Source: a virus. Taken from it: a DNA stretch of 58,514 nt. The position numbers and the translations under genes are program-made. Numbering within the stretch: the stretch's first letter is position 1; each line of letters starts with the position of its first letter. The notes beneath the pieces are model-generated. The model was not told the origin of the DNA, ran no database searches, and was given only the letters and a program-made list of their open reading frames with translations. Shown in pieces: positions 1 through 7,369 of the stretch. The stretch covers positions 1 to 58,514 of IMG/VR virus record IMGVR_UViG_3300032157_000372, one strand, 5' to 3'.

Positions 1-1056
1 TCACAATCCGTTCTTACCGTCAATCTTGGCCATGGCGGAGGCCGCGAGCACCTTCTGGCGCGCCTTCTTCGTGTAGCGGCGAATCATCTGCGTCGTCGTG
101 TGGCCGGTGACCGACATGATCTCCAAATCGCTCGCGCCGGCTTCGGCAAGCGCCGTCGGCGTGGTGTGGCGCAGGCCGTGAAAATGGTACTCGTCGAGCC
201 CAAGGCCATCGAGGTGCGCGCGCAGCTCGTGGATGAATTCGGTCTGCTTGATCGGCGTGCCGTCGGCGCGCGTGACGAAGAGGAGGCCCGGGAACGAGCA
301 GGAGGCGAGATACTCGCGCAGCCGCTTGACCGCGGGGATCTCGAGCTCGACGATCGGCCCCTTGCGGCCCTTGCCGCGCTTTGCTTCCGGCCGGCCCTGG
401 CGGATCGTGAACCACTCGCCGTCGAAGCGCGCGCGAGAGAGCCGCAGGATGTCGCCCTCGCGCTGGGCCGTGTAGAGGCCGAGCATGTAGGCCGTGCGCA
501 TCCAGGCCGGCATCTCGCTCGCTTCGAATGCGGCGCGCGCCTGCGCCGGCCATGGCAGATAACTTTCGGAGTCGTTGAGCCGCACGATGCGCGCGGCCGG
601 ATTGCGGTCAGTGTAGCCGAGGTCCATGCCGATCGTGAAGGTGCGCGAGACGGCGGCGACGAAGAGATCCTGAGTGCGCGAGTTCGCCTTGAGCTTGTTG
701 CGCAGCCTCACGATGTGCTGGCGGCGCACGTTGTCGGCCTGGTAATCGCCGAACGGCGCCAGGTGGTCGAGCGCGCGGGCGTAGCCGGCCTGCGTCTTGG
801 GCGCGAGAGCGGCCCACTCGGGCGAGGACTTGAAATCGCGGATGAGCGCGCGCAGCGAGCCGGCGATGATGGGCTGCATGATCTCGGGGGAGAGGGAGGC
901 GAGCGCCTTCGCATACTCGCGGCGGAAATCCTCGCTCGTCGGATCGTCGGGGAGGCGGCGGAACACGCCGCGCCAGCGGAAATAGAGATACGTGTGACCC
1001 TTGGCGCGCTGGCGCACCACGTACATCGGCAGGGGCCTTGGCTCAGGGAGCGGCAT
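1..1056 (-). CDS. int: Tyrosine-type site-specific integrase
   Basis: Phage integrase of 351 residues, the usual family length, expected to catalyse integration and excision between attP and attB. The N-terminal part (about 1-160) has the SAM-like core-binding fold. The C-terminal catalytic domain shows Arg199 (QREGD), the HGLRH box with His293 and Arg296, His319 (TGHTT) and the nucleophile Tyr328 (RRYTKKA). It starts 14 bp inside the end of the excisionase-like gene, so it is the last gene of the leftward operon and is expected to be repressor-controlled with it. The stop codon is the first triplet of the window, so the attachment site is not included. Function is secure from the catalytic residues. 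Confidence 0.95.
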   Translation of the reverse strand: MPLPEPRPLPMYVVRQRAKGHTYLYFRWRGVFRRLPDDPTSEDFRREYAKALASLSPEIMQPIIAGSLRALIRDFKSSPEWAALAPKTQAGYARALDHLAPFGDYQADNVRRQHIVRLRNKLKANSRTQDLFVAAVSRTFTIGMDLGYTDRNPAARIVRLNDSESYLPWPAQARAAFEASEMPAWMRTAYMLGLYTAQREGDILRLSRARFDGEWFTIRQGRPEAKRGKGRKGPIVELEIPAVKRLREYLASCSFPGLLFVTRADGTPIKQTEFIHELRAHLDGLGLDEYHFHGLRHTTPTALAEAGASDLEIMSVTGHTTTQMIRRYTKKARQKVLAASAMAKIDGKNGL

Positions 1057-1342
1057 CGATGGCTCGCATCAGATCGTCGGGAGTCTCCTCGCGCGCCGAT
1101 GATGAGCTAAGTTTCGAGCGCCGGTCAACCGCGGCGTCGAGCGCCTTGCGGTCCCATTGCCGGCGGCGGCCGTCCGCCAGCGGGCCGGGATAGGTGCCGG
1201 CCTCGACCGCATCGAGGAACGCCTGCGACGAAAGGCCGACGTAGGCGGCGGCGAGCTCGAGGTCGAGAATGCGCGGCGGCAGGCCGCGCCGGATGAGCTC
1301 GTCGATCGCCTGCGTCTTGGTGATGTTGCCCGTCAAAACCAC
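1043..1342 (-). CDS. Small helix-turn-helix protein, probable excisionase
   Basis: About 99 residues from a GTG at 1342 (a TTG at 1336 is an alternative). The middle (LELAAAYVGLSSQAFLDAV) resembles the winged-helix/MerR-like DNA-binding fold of AlpA and phage excisionases, followed by the wing-like segment GRRRQWDRKALD. Small size, position immediately before the integrase and a 14-bp overlap with it support a recombination directionality factor. The family is recognised by pattern, not by a diagnostic residue; a transcriptional regulator of the AlpA type is the alternative. Confidence 0.7.
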   Translation of the reverse strand: MVLTGNITKTQAIDELIRRGLPPRILDLELAAAYVGLSSQAFLDAVEAGTYPGPLADGRRRQWDRKALDAAVDRRSKLSSSSAREETPDDLMRAIDAAP

Positions 1343-1632
1343 ACCTCGACGATGACGGGGTCGTCCTGGGCATAGCGGCCGAGGTTCGTGAGGCCGGGGT
1401 TCTGGCACAGCAGAGCAAGGCGCAGCGCATCGAGCGAGGGGGCAAAGAGCGCCTTCGTCGTCGGCCCCGAGAGCGGCGCCGTCTGCCCGCAGCGGACGAC
1501 GCTCAGGCGCGCCACGTACCCCGCGGGGTAGTCGGCCGGTCGCGCGGTGACGACCCACATGCAGAGGAAATCGCGCAGGCTCGGGGCGACGACGGCCTCG
1601 TAGTCGATCAGCACGGGCGCGCGCGCCTGCAT
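1333..1632 (-). CDS. Hypothetical protein in leftward operon
   Basis: Protein of 99 residues, not recognised. The ATG at 1632 overlaps the TGA of the preceding gene in an ATGA junction, and the stop overlaps the excisionase-like start, so translation is probably coupled on both sides. The sequence is mixed alpha/beta in character with no membrane segment and no metal-binding cluster. A much longer open frame extends upstream but has shadow-like Arg/Ala-rich composition, so the short start is preferred. Confidence 0.7.
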   Translation of the reverse strand: MQARAPVLIDYEAVVAPSLRDFLCMWVVTARPADYPAGYVARLSVVRCGQTAPLSGPTTKALFAPSLDALRLALLCQNPGLTNLGRYAQDDPVIVEVWF

Positions 1633-1826
1633 CAGGGTGCCTCCCGCAGCGCGGACGCCACGTCGCGCTCCTGCGCGGCGATCTGCGCCTCGGCGAAGTC
1701 GATGGCGGTGTGCGCGCAGCCGTGCTCGCATCTGAATTGCGCGTCCTCCGCGACGCCGACGAATTTGAGGATGGCGCGCGCCCTCTGCCGGGCGGTCCAT
1801 TCGGTGATGGGCTGCTGATCGGCCAT
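1632..1826 (-). CDS. Small hypothetical protein
   Basis: Protein of 64 residues starting three bases after the previous stop in a TGAGCGATG junction also used by three other genes of this operon. Charged and helical in composition, with two Cys and two His (FRCEHGCAHT) that might bind a metal. No family recognised. Confidence 0.65.
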   Translation of the reverse strand: MADQQPITEWTARQRARAILKFVGVAEDAQFRCEHGCAHTAIDFAEAQIAAQERDVASALREAP

Positions 1827-1829
1827 CGC

Positions 1830-2177
1830 TCAGGCCTCCGCGCCGATGCATGCGGCGACCGCGCGCCGATAGTCGCCGCCCGCGCTCCTCATGCGGCGCC
1901 AGGCCTGGCCGTCGGAGAGCTCGTCGGCGAGCCACGCGAAATCGCACACGTACATGATCGCGAGCAGCAGCACGCGTTCGCCTGAGCTCGCGCCGCCGTA
2001 GGCATGTCGTGCGGCGTCGACGAAACACCCCCGCTTCTTGTTGTCGTTGAGGTCGACGATCATCGATCGCAGCATGCGCCAGCTCTGGGCCGCCTTGAGG
2101 TATTCCTCGATCCCCATCTTGATGAACATCGCGCGCGCGGGATGCCCGGCCTTGAAGCTTTGGAAATCGTCGACCAT
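1830..2177 (-). CDS. Hypothetical protein
   Basis: Protein of 115 residues, hydrophilic except for a hydrophobic stretch near the middle (GERVLLLAIMYVCDFAWLA) that could be a buried helix. It follows the disrupted gene by a TGAGCGATG junction. Because the IS1595 element lies just upstream, expression from the operon promoter is probably reduced. No family recognised. Confidence 0.7.
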   Translation of the reverse strand: MVDDFQSFKAGHPARAMFIKMGIEEYLKAAQSWRMLRSMIVDLNDNKKRGCFVDAARHAYGGASSGERVLLLAIMYVCDFAWLADELSDGQAWRRMRSAGGDYRRAVAACIGAEA

Positions 2178-2343
2178 CGCTCAGTCCTCCTCGCCCGCAG
2201 GCGCGTGGCGCGCGCCGACGATGAGAAAATGCGTCTTCCCGAAGCTTCCGGGCAGCTTGACGATCAGGTCGTCATCCTCGGGCTCGCCGTGGCCGCCGTG
2301 CATCCAGTGCAGAAGCGTGTAGACGGCGGACGTGAGCCGGTCG

Positions 2344-2351
2344 TCGGGAAT
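2344..2351. repeat. Target site duplication, left copy
   Basis: TCGGGAAT directly abuts the left inverted repeat of the IS1595 element and is identical to the copy at 3919-3926. Confidence 0.9.
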
Positions 2352-2391
2352 CATGCTTATCCGCTTTGAACATACACCCTCCAAAGGTTGA

Positions 2392-3441
2392 TTAGTCATG
2401 ATGGCTGTCCATCGTCGGATGCTTCCAAGTTCCTTCGTAAATCCCGGCATAGGTCGGGCCTTCGCCGTTGGTCCCGATGCCGAGCAGCGAACGGAAGGCG
2501 TTGAACGGGTAGAAGCGCCGGTTAAAGCGGAACGTGAACTCATTCAGGTAAGCTTGCAGATGTTGCGGCTCGACGCGGCCATGGTGCGTCCCTTGCAGCC
2601 ACGCCTTGAGGTTCGAAAACACAAGGTGGACGATCGGCAGATATTCTTCCGCGACCTCGGGGTTCCCGGCTTCGACAACCGGCAAGTGCTGGTAGCCGCT
2701 GAGGGCCAGCTTATTGTAGGCCGGGGCGGCGTCGGTGATGACAATAGCGCCGGGCTCGACGGCCTTTTCCACAAAGCCAATCAGGGCCTTAGCCGAGCGT
2801 GCCGGAACGATTTCCAGCCGCAAACGTCCAGCGTAGCGCCCGCCGCGCCGCATGGGCTTGTCGCCTTTCTTGGCGGGGCGCGTGCGCACCTCGACAGCGG
2901 CGGCTACGATGGTCTTTTCGTCAGCGTGAGGGCCGCGACCCTCGCCGGTCGTGACGCCGCCGATGTAGGTTTCGTCAACTTCGACGTGATCGCCGCGCCC
3001 AAGGTTGCCGCCGATACGGTCGCGGCCTTGGCGGACCATGCCGGCGCGCAGTTTATGCAGGATGTGGAAGGCGGTTTCGTACCGGCTCAAGCCAAGCTGG
3101 CGCTGGAACTGCACGGCGGACATGCCCGGCGTCATACTCGACACGAGGTAAGCCGCCCAAAACCAGACGGTCAGCGGCGTATGAGTGCGCTGCATCACAG
3201 TATCGACCGTCAGCGACGTTTGCTTGCGGCAGGCGCGGCAGGTCAAGACGCTGGTCCGCGTCGCCAGTCGGAAGGGCTCGCCCTTGGCTTCGCAGTGCGG
3301 GCAGACAAAACCCTTCGGCCACTTCGCGCCCTCCAGGTATCGGGCACAAGCCGCGTCGTCTTTGAACAATTTCTGGAAGTCCCTGAGAGACTTAGGGAAT
3401 GGCAAGTGTTCCCATTGGAGTACGTCAGCGTGCGGGGGCAT
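2392..3441 (-). CDS. IS1595-family transposase
   Basis: Protein of 349 residues. The N-terminus carries a zinc ribbon (CPHC, then CRAC), typical of the family. The catalytic core begins at HVEVDETYIGG and continues through ITDAAPAYNKL. The C-terminal part (SNLKAWLQGTHHGRV ... YLNEFTFRFNRR) matches the last catalytic block of IS1595-type DDE/DDN transposases. The gene fills most of the element and ends 40 bp from its left end. It lies in the same direction as the host operon and starts 3 bp after the passenger gene. Full length with no frameshift, so probably active. Confidence 0.93.
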   Translation of the reverse strand: MPPHADVLQWEHLPFPKSLRDFQKLFKDDAACARYLEGAKWPKGFVCPHCEAKGEPFRLATRTSVLTCRACRKQTSLTVDTVMQRTHTPLTVWFWAAYLVSSMTPGMSAVQFQRQLGLSRYETAFHILHKLRAGMVRQGRDRIGGNLGRGDHVEVDETYIGGVTTGEGRGPHADEKTIVAAAVEVRTRPAKKGDKPMRRGGRYAGRLRLEIVPARSAKALIGFVEKAVEPGAIVITDAAPAYNKLALSGYQHLPVVEAGNPEVAEEYLPIVHLVFSNLKAWLQGTHHGRVEPQHLQAYLNEFTFRFNRRFYPFNAFRSLLGIGTNGEGPTYAGIYEGTWKHPTMDSHHD

Positions 3442-3444
3442 GGC

Positions 3445-3852
3445 TCAGAACCCGCCTTCATCGGTATCAATGCCCTTGATCGGCTTTTCTGTAGGCTGCC
3501 CAACCCTCGGACCAAAAACGTCCGAAACTTCACTACATTTTTCGGGCACGGACCCGAGCATTTCGAAATGCTTAGGTTCCAGCGTGACGCTCAGGTCTTC
3601 CCACCGGTCAGGCTCGCCAGTGCGATTGTGAACCGTCAAAACAAACTTGCCGTCATTACGGACCAGCACCTCAAGAGCAACATGGTCCGTTTCCACGATG
3701 GTCGCGACCAGCGCGCCAAACCGCTGTCTTTCAAACTTGGCGGCCGAAGTCGTCATTTTCATCACCCGTGGTTGTTCGGTCGCGGGGTCAAAGTCCCGCT
3801 CCCATTCGGTGCAGCCTGTGCTGTTCGATCCCATCGCGTTGTTCTCCATCAA
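3445..3852 (-). CDS. Passenger protein of the IS1595 element
   Basis: Protein of 135 residues encoded inside the insertion element upstream of the transposase, in the same direction and three bases apart. Two adjacent ATG codons (3852 and 3849) could start it. It is hydrophilic and lacks membrane segments or recognised motifs. IS1595-family elements are known to carry passenger genes; this one has no resistance or metabolic signature that I can see. Confidence 0.7.
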   Translation of the reverse strand: MMENNAMGSNSTGCTEWERDFDPATEQPRVMKMTTSAAKFERQRFGALVATIVETDHVALEVLVRNDGKFVLTVHNRTGEPDRWEDLSVTLEPKHFEMLGSVPEKCSEVSDVFGPRVGQPTEKPIKGIDTDEGGF

Positions 3853-3918
3853 AGGGCGGAAGCGCCCGATGACTCAACCCTACAGGAAGGTGCTGTATGT
3901 GTCAACCGGATAAGCATG

Positions 3919-3926
3919 TCGGGAAT
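3919..3926. repeat. Target site duplication, right copy
   Basis: TCGGGAAT directly follows the right inverted repeat and matches 2344-2351. Collapsing the pair restores the interrupted reading frame. Confidence 0.9.
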
Positions 3927-4124
3927 GACCTGGACGCTGCGCGAGCCGTCGGCGTTCGACTCCTTTGCGTTGTCGTGGGCACGCACGAAAGCCGCCGCCG
4001 TCGCCATGTCCGCCAAGCTCACGCCGTCGAGTGTGCGGGCGTCCGGCTCGCCGATGCCCATGGTCGAGAAGGCGATGCTGTTGATGGCCCGGACGATCTC
4101 GCGCGCCTCGTTGATGTTCATCGC

Positions 4125-4445
4125 TCACCTCCCGTCGTCGAGCACGGCCTCGACGAGGCCGCCGTCGAGCACGCTCTCGACGATCTGGCGCACGAGCTCG
4201 TTGACGTGCAGCCCGCGCGCGTGTGCTTCCGGCGCGGCACGATCGAGCGTGTCGACGTAGAACTGCACCGTCTTGACGTGGCGCGGCCGGCCGGTCAGCG
4301 CCGGGTCGCTCACGATGCGGCGCACGACCGACTTCGGGACGTCGAGTGCGGCTGCGATCTCGTCCGGCGACTGGTTGCGTGCGAGGCGGGCGCGCACGGC
4401 CGCATGGCGGCTGGCGTGGCCCTCGGTCGGAATCGTGGCTGGCAT
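4125..4445 (-). CDS. Small helix-turn-helix protein
   Basis: Protein of 106 residues. The ATG at 4445 overlaps the previous stop (TGATG) and has an AGGAGG ribosome site eight bases upstream. Residues around 20-50 (ARNQSPDEIAAALDVPKSVV) look like a helix-turn-helix with recognition helix VPKSVVRRIV. The C-terminal half (VNELVRQIVESVLDGG) is helical. Probably a DNA-binding regulator, but no named family is evident. Confidence 0.72.
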   Translation of the reverse strand: MPATIPTEGHASRHAAVRARLARNQSPDEIAAALDVPKSVVRRIVSDPALTGRPRHVKTVQFYVDTLDRAAPEAHARGLHVNELVRQIVESVLDGGLVEAVLDDGR

Positions 4446-4882
4446 CAAGCGTCCTCCTGATGAAAAAGATCGGGCGTGTGAAACGGGTTGGTGACGGTCG
4501 CCTCGGGGAATGCGGCGAGGACGGCCACGACGGCGGGGTGGGTCAAAAGCTCGGCGTCGGAGAGGGCGGCGTTGCCGACGACGGCCGAGGCCGCGCTCTT
4601 GCGCTTCAAGTCATAGAGCTGATCGCGCAGGCCGCCGATCCAGTTGAGGGTCGCGAGCGCCGCCTCGAGGTGGGCGACGTGGCGTGCCGCGGTTTCCTTT
4701 TTGAGGCGCCCGTTCTCGACCAGGCGAGGGTAGACGTGGGCGCGCGCCCGCAGCTCGCGCTCGATCTCGGCGACCTGGGCTTCGAGCGAGATTTTTTGCT
4801 TGGCGCGATCGGCCTCGCCTCCGGCAAGAGCCGCCGCGCCGGCAACGGCCGCCTGCGCTGGGTCTCTTGGTGTGGCGGTCAT
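4445..4882 (-). CDS. Hypothetical coiled-coil protein
   Basis: Protein of 145 residues from the ATG at 4882, which overlaps the stop of the preceding gene (ATGA). Residues about 25-90 are rich in Ala, Glu, Arg and Leu with heptad-like spacing, suggesting a coiled coil. The tail is more hydrophobic. No catalytic or metal-binding motif. Longer upstream frames exist but the coupled start is clear. Confidence 0.68.
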   Translation of the reverse strand: MTATPRDPAQAAVAGAAALAGGEADRAKQKISLEAQVAEIERELRARAHVYPRLVENGRLKKETAARHVAHLEAALATLNWIGGLRDQLYDLKRKSAASAVVGNAALSDAELLTHPAVVAVLAAFPEATVTNPFHTPDLFHQEDA

Positions 4883-5109
4883 TGCACGACCTCCCGCTCG
4901 GCGACCGGGCAATCTGGCCGCTCGCACTCTGTCTCGCCGCGGAGCTCGCGCTCGAAGCCGAGCTCGCGCCAGCGCGTGCTCGCGTGATCGAGGTTCCAGC
5001 GCTCCCAGATCGCGACACGCGTCGACACGGGGCGGCTGCACGAATAGGTGCCCGCGCCGTCGGGCCCAAACCGATGGCGGCAGGTCCAGCACGGCCATGG
5101 ATCGGTCAT
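4879..5109 (-). CDS. Small cysteine-rich protein, possible zinc finger
   Basis: Protein of 76 residues with Cys pairs (CWTCRHRF near the start, then YSCSR and TECERPDCPV) spaced like a small zinc-binding fold. Both ends overlap neighbouring genes by ATGA junctions. Similar small Cys-rich proteins are common in phage early operons; function unknown. Confidence 0.68.
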   Translation of the reverse strand: MTDPWPCWTCRHRFGPDGAGTYSCSRPVSTRVAIWERWNLDHASTRWRELGFERELRGETECERPDCPVAEREVVQ

Positions 5110-5366
5110 CGCGTCACCGAGGCGACTGAGCGCACGAGCGCCGGGCCGATCGCGGCGCGGACCTCGCTCGGGAGCGGAGGAAGGGTTGAGCGCGGCGCGC
5201 GCCTTTGGCTGCGCATGCCGTCGACGGCAAACGCGAGATCGCGCCGCCCTTCACACAACAGCAGGCAAAGCCGCAGGACCGCGAGCAAGACCCCGATCGA
5301 GAAGCCGAGCAGGACGCGCCCGAGCGGCAGGTCGTAAAGCTGGGCGAACTGGTCGGCGATCGTCAC
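5106..5366 (-). CDS. Small membrane protein
   Basis: Protein of 86 residues from a GTG at 5366 that overlaps the previous stop (GTGA). One strong hydrophobic helix (VLLGFSIGVLLAVLRLCLLL) lies at about residues 18-37, with a basic C-terminal region. Likely a single-pass inner-membrane protein. Function unknown. Confidence 0.65.
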   Translation of the reverse strand: MTIADQFAQLYDLPLGRVLLGFSIGVLLAVLRLCLLLCEGRRDLAFAVDGMRSQRRAPRSTLPPLPSEVRAAIGPALVRSVASVTR

Positions 5367-5980
5367 TGGCCGGCCTCTCCTTCCTTACTGGTGGCGGGAG
5401 GGGCAAATGCCCTGGCGATATCTGGCTCGGCGCCGTTGTTCGGATCATCCGCCTGCACGCGGTAGACCGTGATGGGATAGGAGCCATCTTCTTCAGCGCG
5501 CATGAAGTGTGCGCCGCACTGGCAAATTCGACCCTTGGCGTCAATCGCGAGACCTCGGCCGCCGTCGACGTGATACGCCTTCCATGGGCGCGGGCCGCGG
5601 TTGATCCATTCCTGCTTGTCACGGAAGGCGAATACGGCCTCGCCGAGCGTGACGGTGACGCTAACCTTGCTCTCCTCCGTCGTGCTTGCGGGAGGGGGAA
5701 GGGCGGAGAGGGCACGCTCATTCCAACTCGAATAGAGCGTTTGCTTGTAGCCGAACACGACTGCTGTTGAGGCGTTGCAGCGCTTGCACTGGATGCATGA
5801 CCCGCCGAAGTTTTCGTCGTTCTCATCAACGTCTGGCGGCTCGAAATCGACGCGCTCTGCATCGGCGCCGCAGAATGGACACGGCCGCAATTCGCCATCT
5901 TCCGGTTCCTCCTCCCCTCCCGGCTCTCGTCGCTCTGTCGCGCGAAGGCGCTCCACCAGATCGTCCCCTGTGCCGGTCAT
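5363..5980 (-). CDS. Lar-like zinc ribbon protein
   Basis: Protein of 205 residues from ATG 5980, coupled to the gene before (ATGA). The motif PCPFCGADAERVDF followed by CIQCKRCNAS and WNERAL is the signature of the Lar restriction-alleviation protein family (paired CxxC and a terminal WNxR motif). The C-terminal half is an added region with another CQCG motif. Lar of prophage Rac modulates EcoKI-type restriction; in most phages the family is only predicted to act this way. Domain call is good; anti-restriction function is inference. Confidence 0.75.
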   Translation of the reverse strand: MTGTGDDLVERLRATERREPGGEEEPEDGELRPCPFCGADAERVDFEPPDVDENDENFGGSCIQCKRCNASTAVVFGYKQTLYSSWNERALSALPPPASTTEESKVSVTVTLGEAVFAFRDKQEWINRGPRPWKAYHVDGGRGLAIDAKGRICQCGAHFMRAEEDGSYPITVYRVQADDPNNGAEPDIARAFAPPATSKEGEAGQ

Positions 5981-6414
5981 CGTGGCTCCCCCTTCGACCC
6001 GCCGTTGCGGCGGCGCCATTCGCGCTCATTGTCCCAATCCGCGCTCGGCGGCCGATCGCCGTGGTGCGCGAAGGGGTCTGAATCGGCGAGCCACGTGCGC
6101 AGGCCCGAGCCCATGAGCTCGATCGCGCGCACGACAGCGTCCATGACGTGCTGCTCGAAATGGCCGAACAGGCCGTAGACGGCGAGGAACAAAAACATCT
6201 TGCCGCCGAAGCCGACGGCGCTCGCCGCCATGCCCGAGAGGTAGGCCGCGCCGATGATGGCGAACGCGCCGATCAGGGCGCGCACGGCCGTGACAATGAC
6301 GAGGCGGCGGGCAGGGATGGCGCCGTGCGCGCGGGCGATGGCGGCCCGGCGCAGCCCCCGCAACACACCCGCTCCATTGACGCTTGCGCTCATGGGGTCC
6401 CCCGCCTTCGGCAT
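5977..6414 (-). CDS. Small integral membrane protein
   Basis: Protein of 145 residues with two hydrophobic segments (around residues 38-60 and 68-85) and a charged C-terminus. ATG 6414 follows the previous stop by the TGAGCGATG junction used elsewhere in the operon. A second ATG at 6393, preceded by a GGGGGA ribosome site, is a real alternative. Function unknown. Confidence 0.65.
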   Translation of the reverse strand: MPKAGDPMSASVNGAGVLRGLRRAAIARAHGAIPARRLVIVTAVRALIGAFAIIGAAYLSGMAASAVGFGGKMFLFLAVYGLFGHFEQHVMDAVVRAIELMGSGLRTWLADSDPFAHHGDRPPSADWDNEREWRRRNGGSKGEPR

Positions 6415-6417
6415 CGC

Positions 6418-6651
6418 TCAATCCGGGTATTTGGCGAGGTGCGCGAGCGCCCAGGATTCCATTGCGTTGGCCTGCGCGAGCGCCTCCTCGGTCTTGGCCT
6501 TGGGCGTGCCGCGCAGCTCGGCCTCGAAGGCCCACGTGCGCACGATCATCGGCGAGAGCTTGTCCTGGGCGCGCAGCACGAACACCGGCTCGTCGTCGGC
6601 CGCCTTGTTGAGGCAGCTATTCGGGTTCTGGATCTCTTCGCGTTTCAGCAT
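6418..6651 (-). CDS. Hypothetical protein, conserved phage type
   Basis: Protein of 77 residues beginning MLKREEIQNPNSCLNKA. This kind of short protein is seen in early regions of alphaproteobacterial phages and has no assigned role. It precedes the gene at 5977-6414 by three bases. Compact, soluble, one Cys. Confidence 0.7.
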   Translation of the reverse strand: MLKREEIQNPNSCLNKAADDEPVFVLRAQDKLSPMIVRTWAFEAELRGTPKAKTEEALAQANAMESWALAHLAKYPD

Positions 6652-6665
6652 GTGGTTCCTCTCGC

Positions 6666-6719
6666 TTGCCCATCGCGACGCCTCCGGCTACCGCGATGGG
6701 GCCCGCTATGATCGCGGGC
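6666..6719 (+). repeat. Palindromic element family 1, copy A
   Basis: Arms CCCATCGCG (6669-6677) and CGCGATGGG (6692-6700) are perfectly complementary, and a second small hairpin GCCCGC/GCGGGC follows (6701-6719). Bases 6666-6708 are identical over 43 bp to 20118-20160. This copy is between genes. Confidence 0.85.
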
Positions 6720-6732
6720 GTTGTGGACGATC

Positions 6733-6792
6733 GACCGGAGCCGGCGGCTTGGCTCACCGCGTGGAGAGCTACCCCGCTCGCCGGCTCCGGTC
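6733..6792. repeat. 14-bp inverted repeat
   Basis: GACCGGAGCCGGCG at 6733-6746 is the exact reverse complement of 6779-6792, with a 32-nt loop. Rightward it is followed by a short T-run (CGTTTTG). It could be a transcription-attenuating structure or part of a compound repeat. Confidence 0.7.
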
Positions 6793-6925
6793 TCGTTTTG
6801 CCGAAGGCGAACCATCGACAAAGTCCGAAGGCAGCCCTTCAGCCCCCGGCCGTGCTCTGCGCGGCTCCCGCAACCAGTTGCCGGGCGGGAGAAGGCACCC
6901 GCTGGCTTCCGAGCCGCGCAGGTGC

Positions 6926-7192
6926 TCACCCCGTCGACGCCGTGCGCGTCGATCGCGTGAGAATTGACATCGCCATCTTGAGCGTGCTGCTCGCAGCGTC
7001 GCGGCGCCGGCGCAGGCGGTAGAGCTTGGGATCGACCGCATCGAGGACGGCGGCGGCCTCGCGCATCGCATCGAGCAGGGCGCTCGCCTCGCGCCCCGAG
7101 AGCGTGACCGGCGGGTCGTCGCGGGTTGCGGCCAGCGCGTCGAGCGCCTCCTTGAGGTCGTCGGAATTGTCGGCCGTGGCGCGGATGGTCAT
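6926..7192 (-). CDS. Hypothetical protein, first gene of the leftward operon
   Basis: Protein of 88 residues from ATG 7192, the first gene after the leftward promoter, so probably expressed earliest. It is helical and charged (REASALLDAMREAAAVLDAV) with a basic stretch RLRRRRD in the second half. No family recognised. A longer frame starts at 7231 but would cover the promoter. Confidence 0.65.
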   Translation of the reverse strand: MTIRATADNSDDLKEALDALAATRDDPPVTLSGREASALLDAMREAAAVLDAVDPKLYRLRRRRDAASSTLKMAMSILTRSTRTASTG

Positions 7193-7216
7193 CGCGGTGC
7201 CCCTGATAAGGTTCGC

Positions 7217-7270
7217 TTGAGTTAATGCCAATTAGGCATAATGTCAAGATCAGAGATGCCCAACTGGCAT
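7217..7270. promoter_or_regulatory. Divergent promoters with two repressor operators
   Basis: Site 1 (ATGCCAATTAGGCAT, 7225-7239) and site 2 (ATGCCCAACTGGCAT, 7256-7270) share the pattern ATGCC-N5-GGCAT with centres 31 bp apart, about three helical turns. On the minus strand a TTGACA -35 (7247-7242) and a -10-like TAACTC lie 17 bp apart with site 1 filling the spacer. On the plus strand TTGAGT (7217-7222) gives a weaker rightward promoter across the same site. Repressor binding should block both. Confidence 0.75.
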
Positions 7271-7369
7271 CGATGCCGGACGGGTGGCACTTATGGCGTC
7301 GACGGTGAACGCACTCGCAGCTAGAATTCCATCATTGAGCACAATGCATTTGCGCGCTGGGGCGGGATC

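Larger units (their letters stand above)
2352..3918 (-). mobile_element. IS1595-family insertion sequence, 1567 bp
   Basis: The ends are inverted: CATGCTTATCCG at 2352-2363 and its reverse complement at 3907-3918, with further similarity to about 27 bp (22 matches). Both sides carry the direct repeat TCGGGAAT. It contains an intact transposase and one passenger gene in the same orientation. Eight-base duplications and the transposase type fit the IS1595 family. Perfect duplications and an intact transposase suggest a recent insertion. By eye its base composition is less GC-rich than the phage genes around it. Confidence 0.92.
2181..4121 (-). pseudogene. Operon gene split by the IS1595 element
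   Basis: The 5' part begins at 4121 (MNINEAREIV) and runs to residues VQVIPD at the right edge of the element. The 3' part resumes with IPDDRLTS at 2344-2351 and ends at 2181. Removing the element and one copy of the 8-bp duplication restores a single frame of about 121 residues, with the shared IPD encoded by the duplication. At present the 5' fragment runs 22 codons into the element to a stop at 3849. The original function is unknown. The junctions with both neighbours follow the operon pattern, so the gene was intact before insertion. Confidence 0.88.
6652..6925. other. Non-coding stretch with two palindromic structures
   Basis: No convincing gene in this 274-bp gap inside the leftward operon. 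It holds a copy of the in-frame palindromic element (6666-6719) and a long perfect inverted repeat (6733-6746 with 6779-6792). Open frames here on either strand are low-complexity shadows of these repeats. Confidence 0.6.

Noticed and set aside
2398-4260. A 620-codon open frame on the plus strand opposite the transposase
   Set aside because: It is antisense to a recognisable transposase and passenger gene, and its composition (Arg/Ala/Gly-rich with no motif) is that of a GC-rich shadow.
6645-7247. A 200-codon minus-strand gene covering 6645-7247
   Set aside because: Overlaps the 6926-7192 gene, the repeat and the promoter, and has Arg-rich shadow composition.
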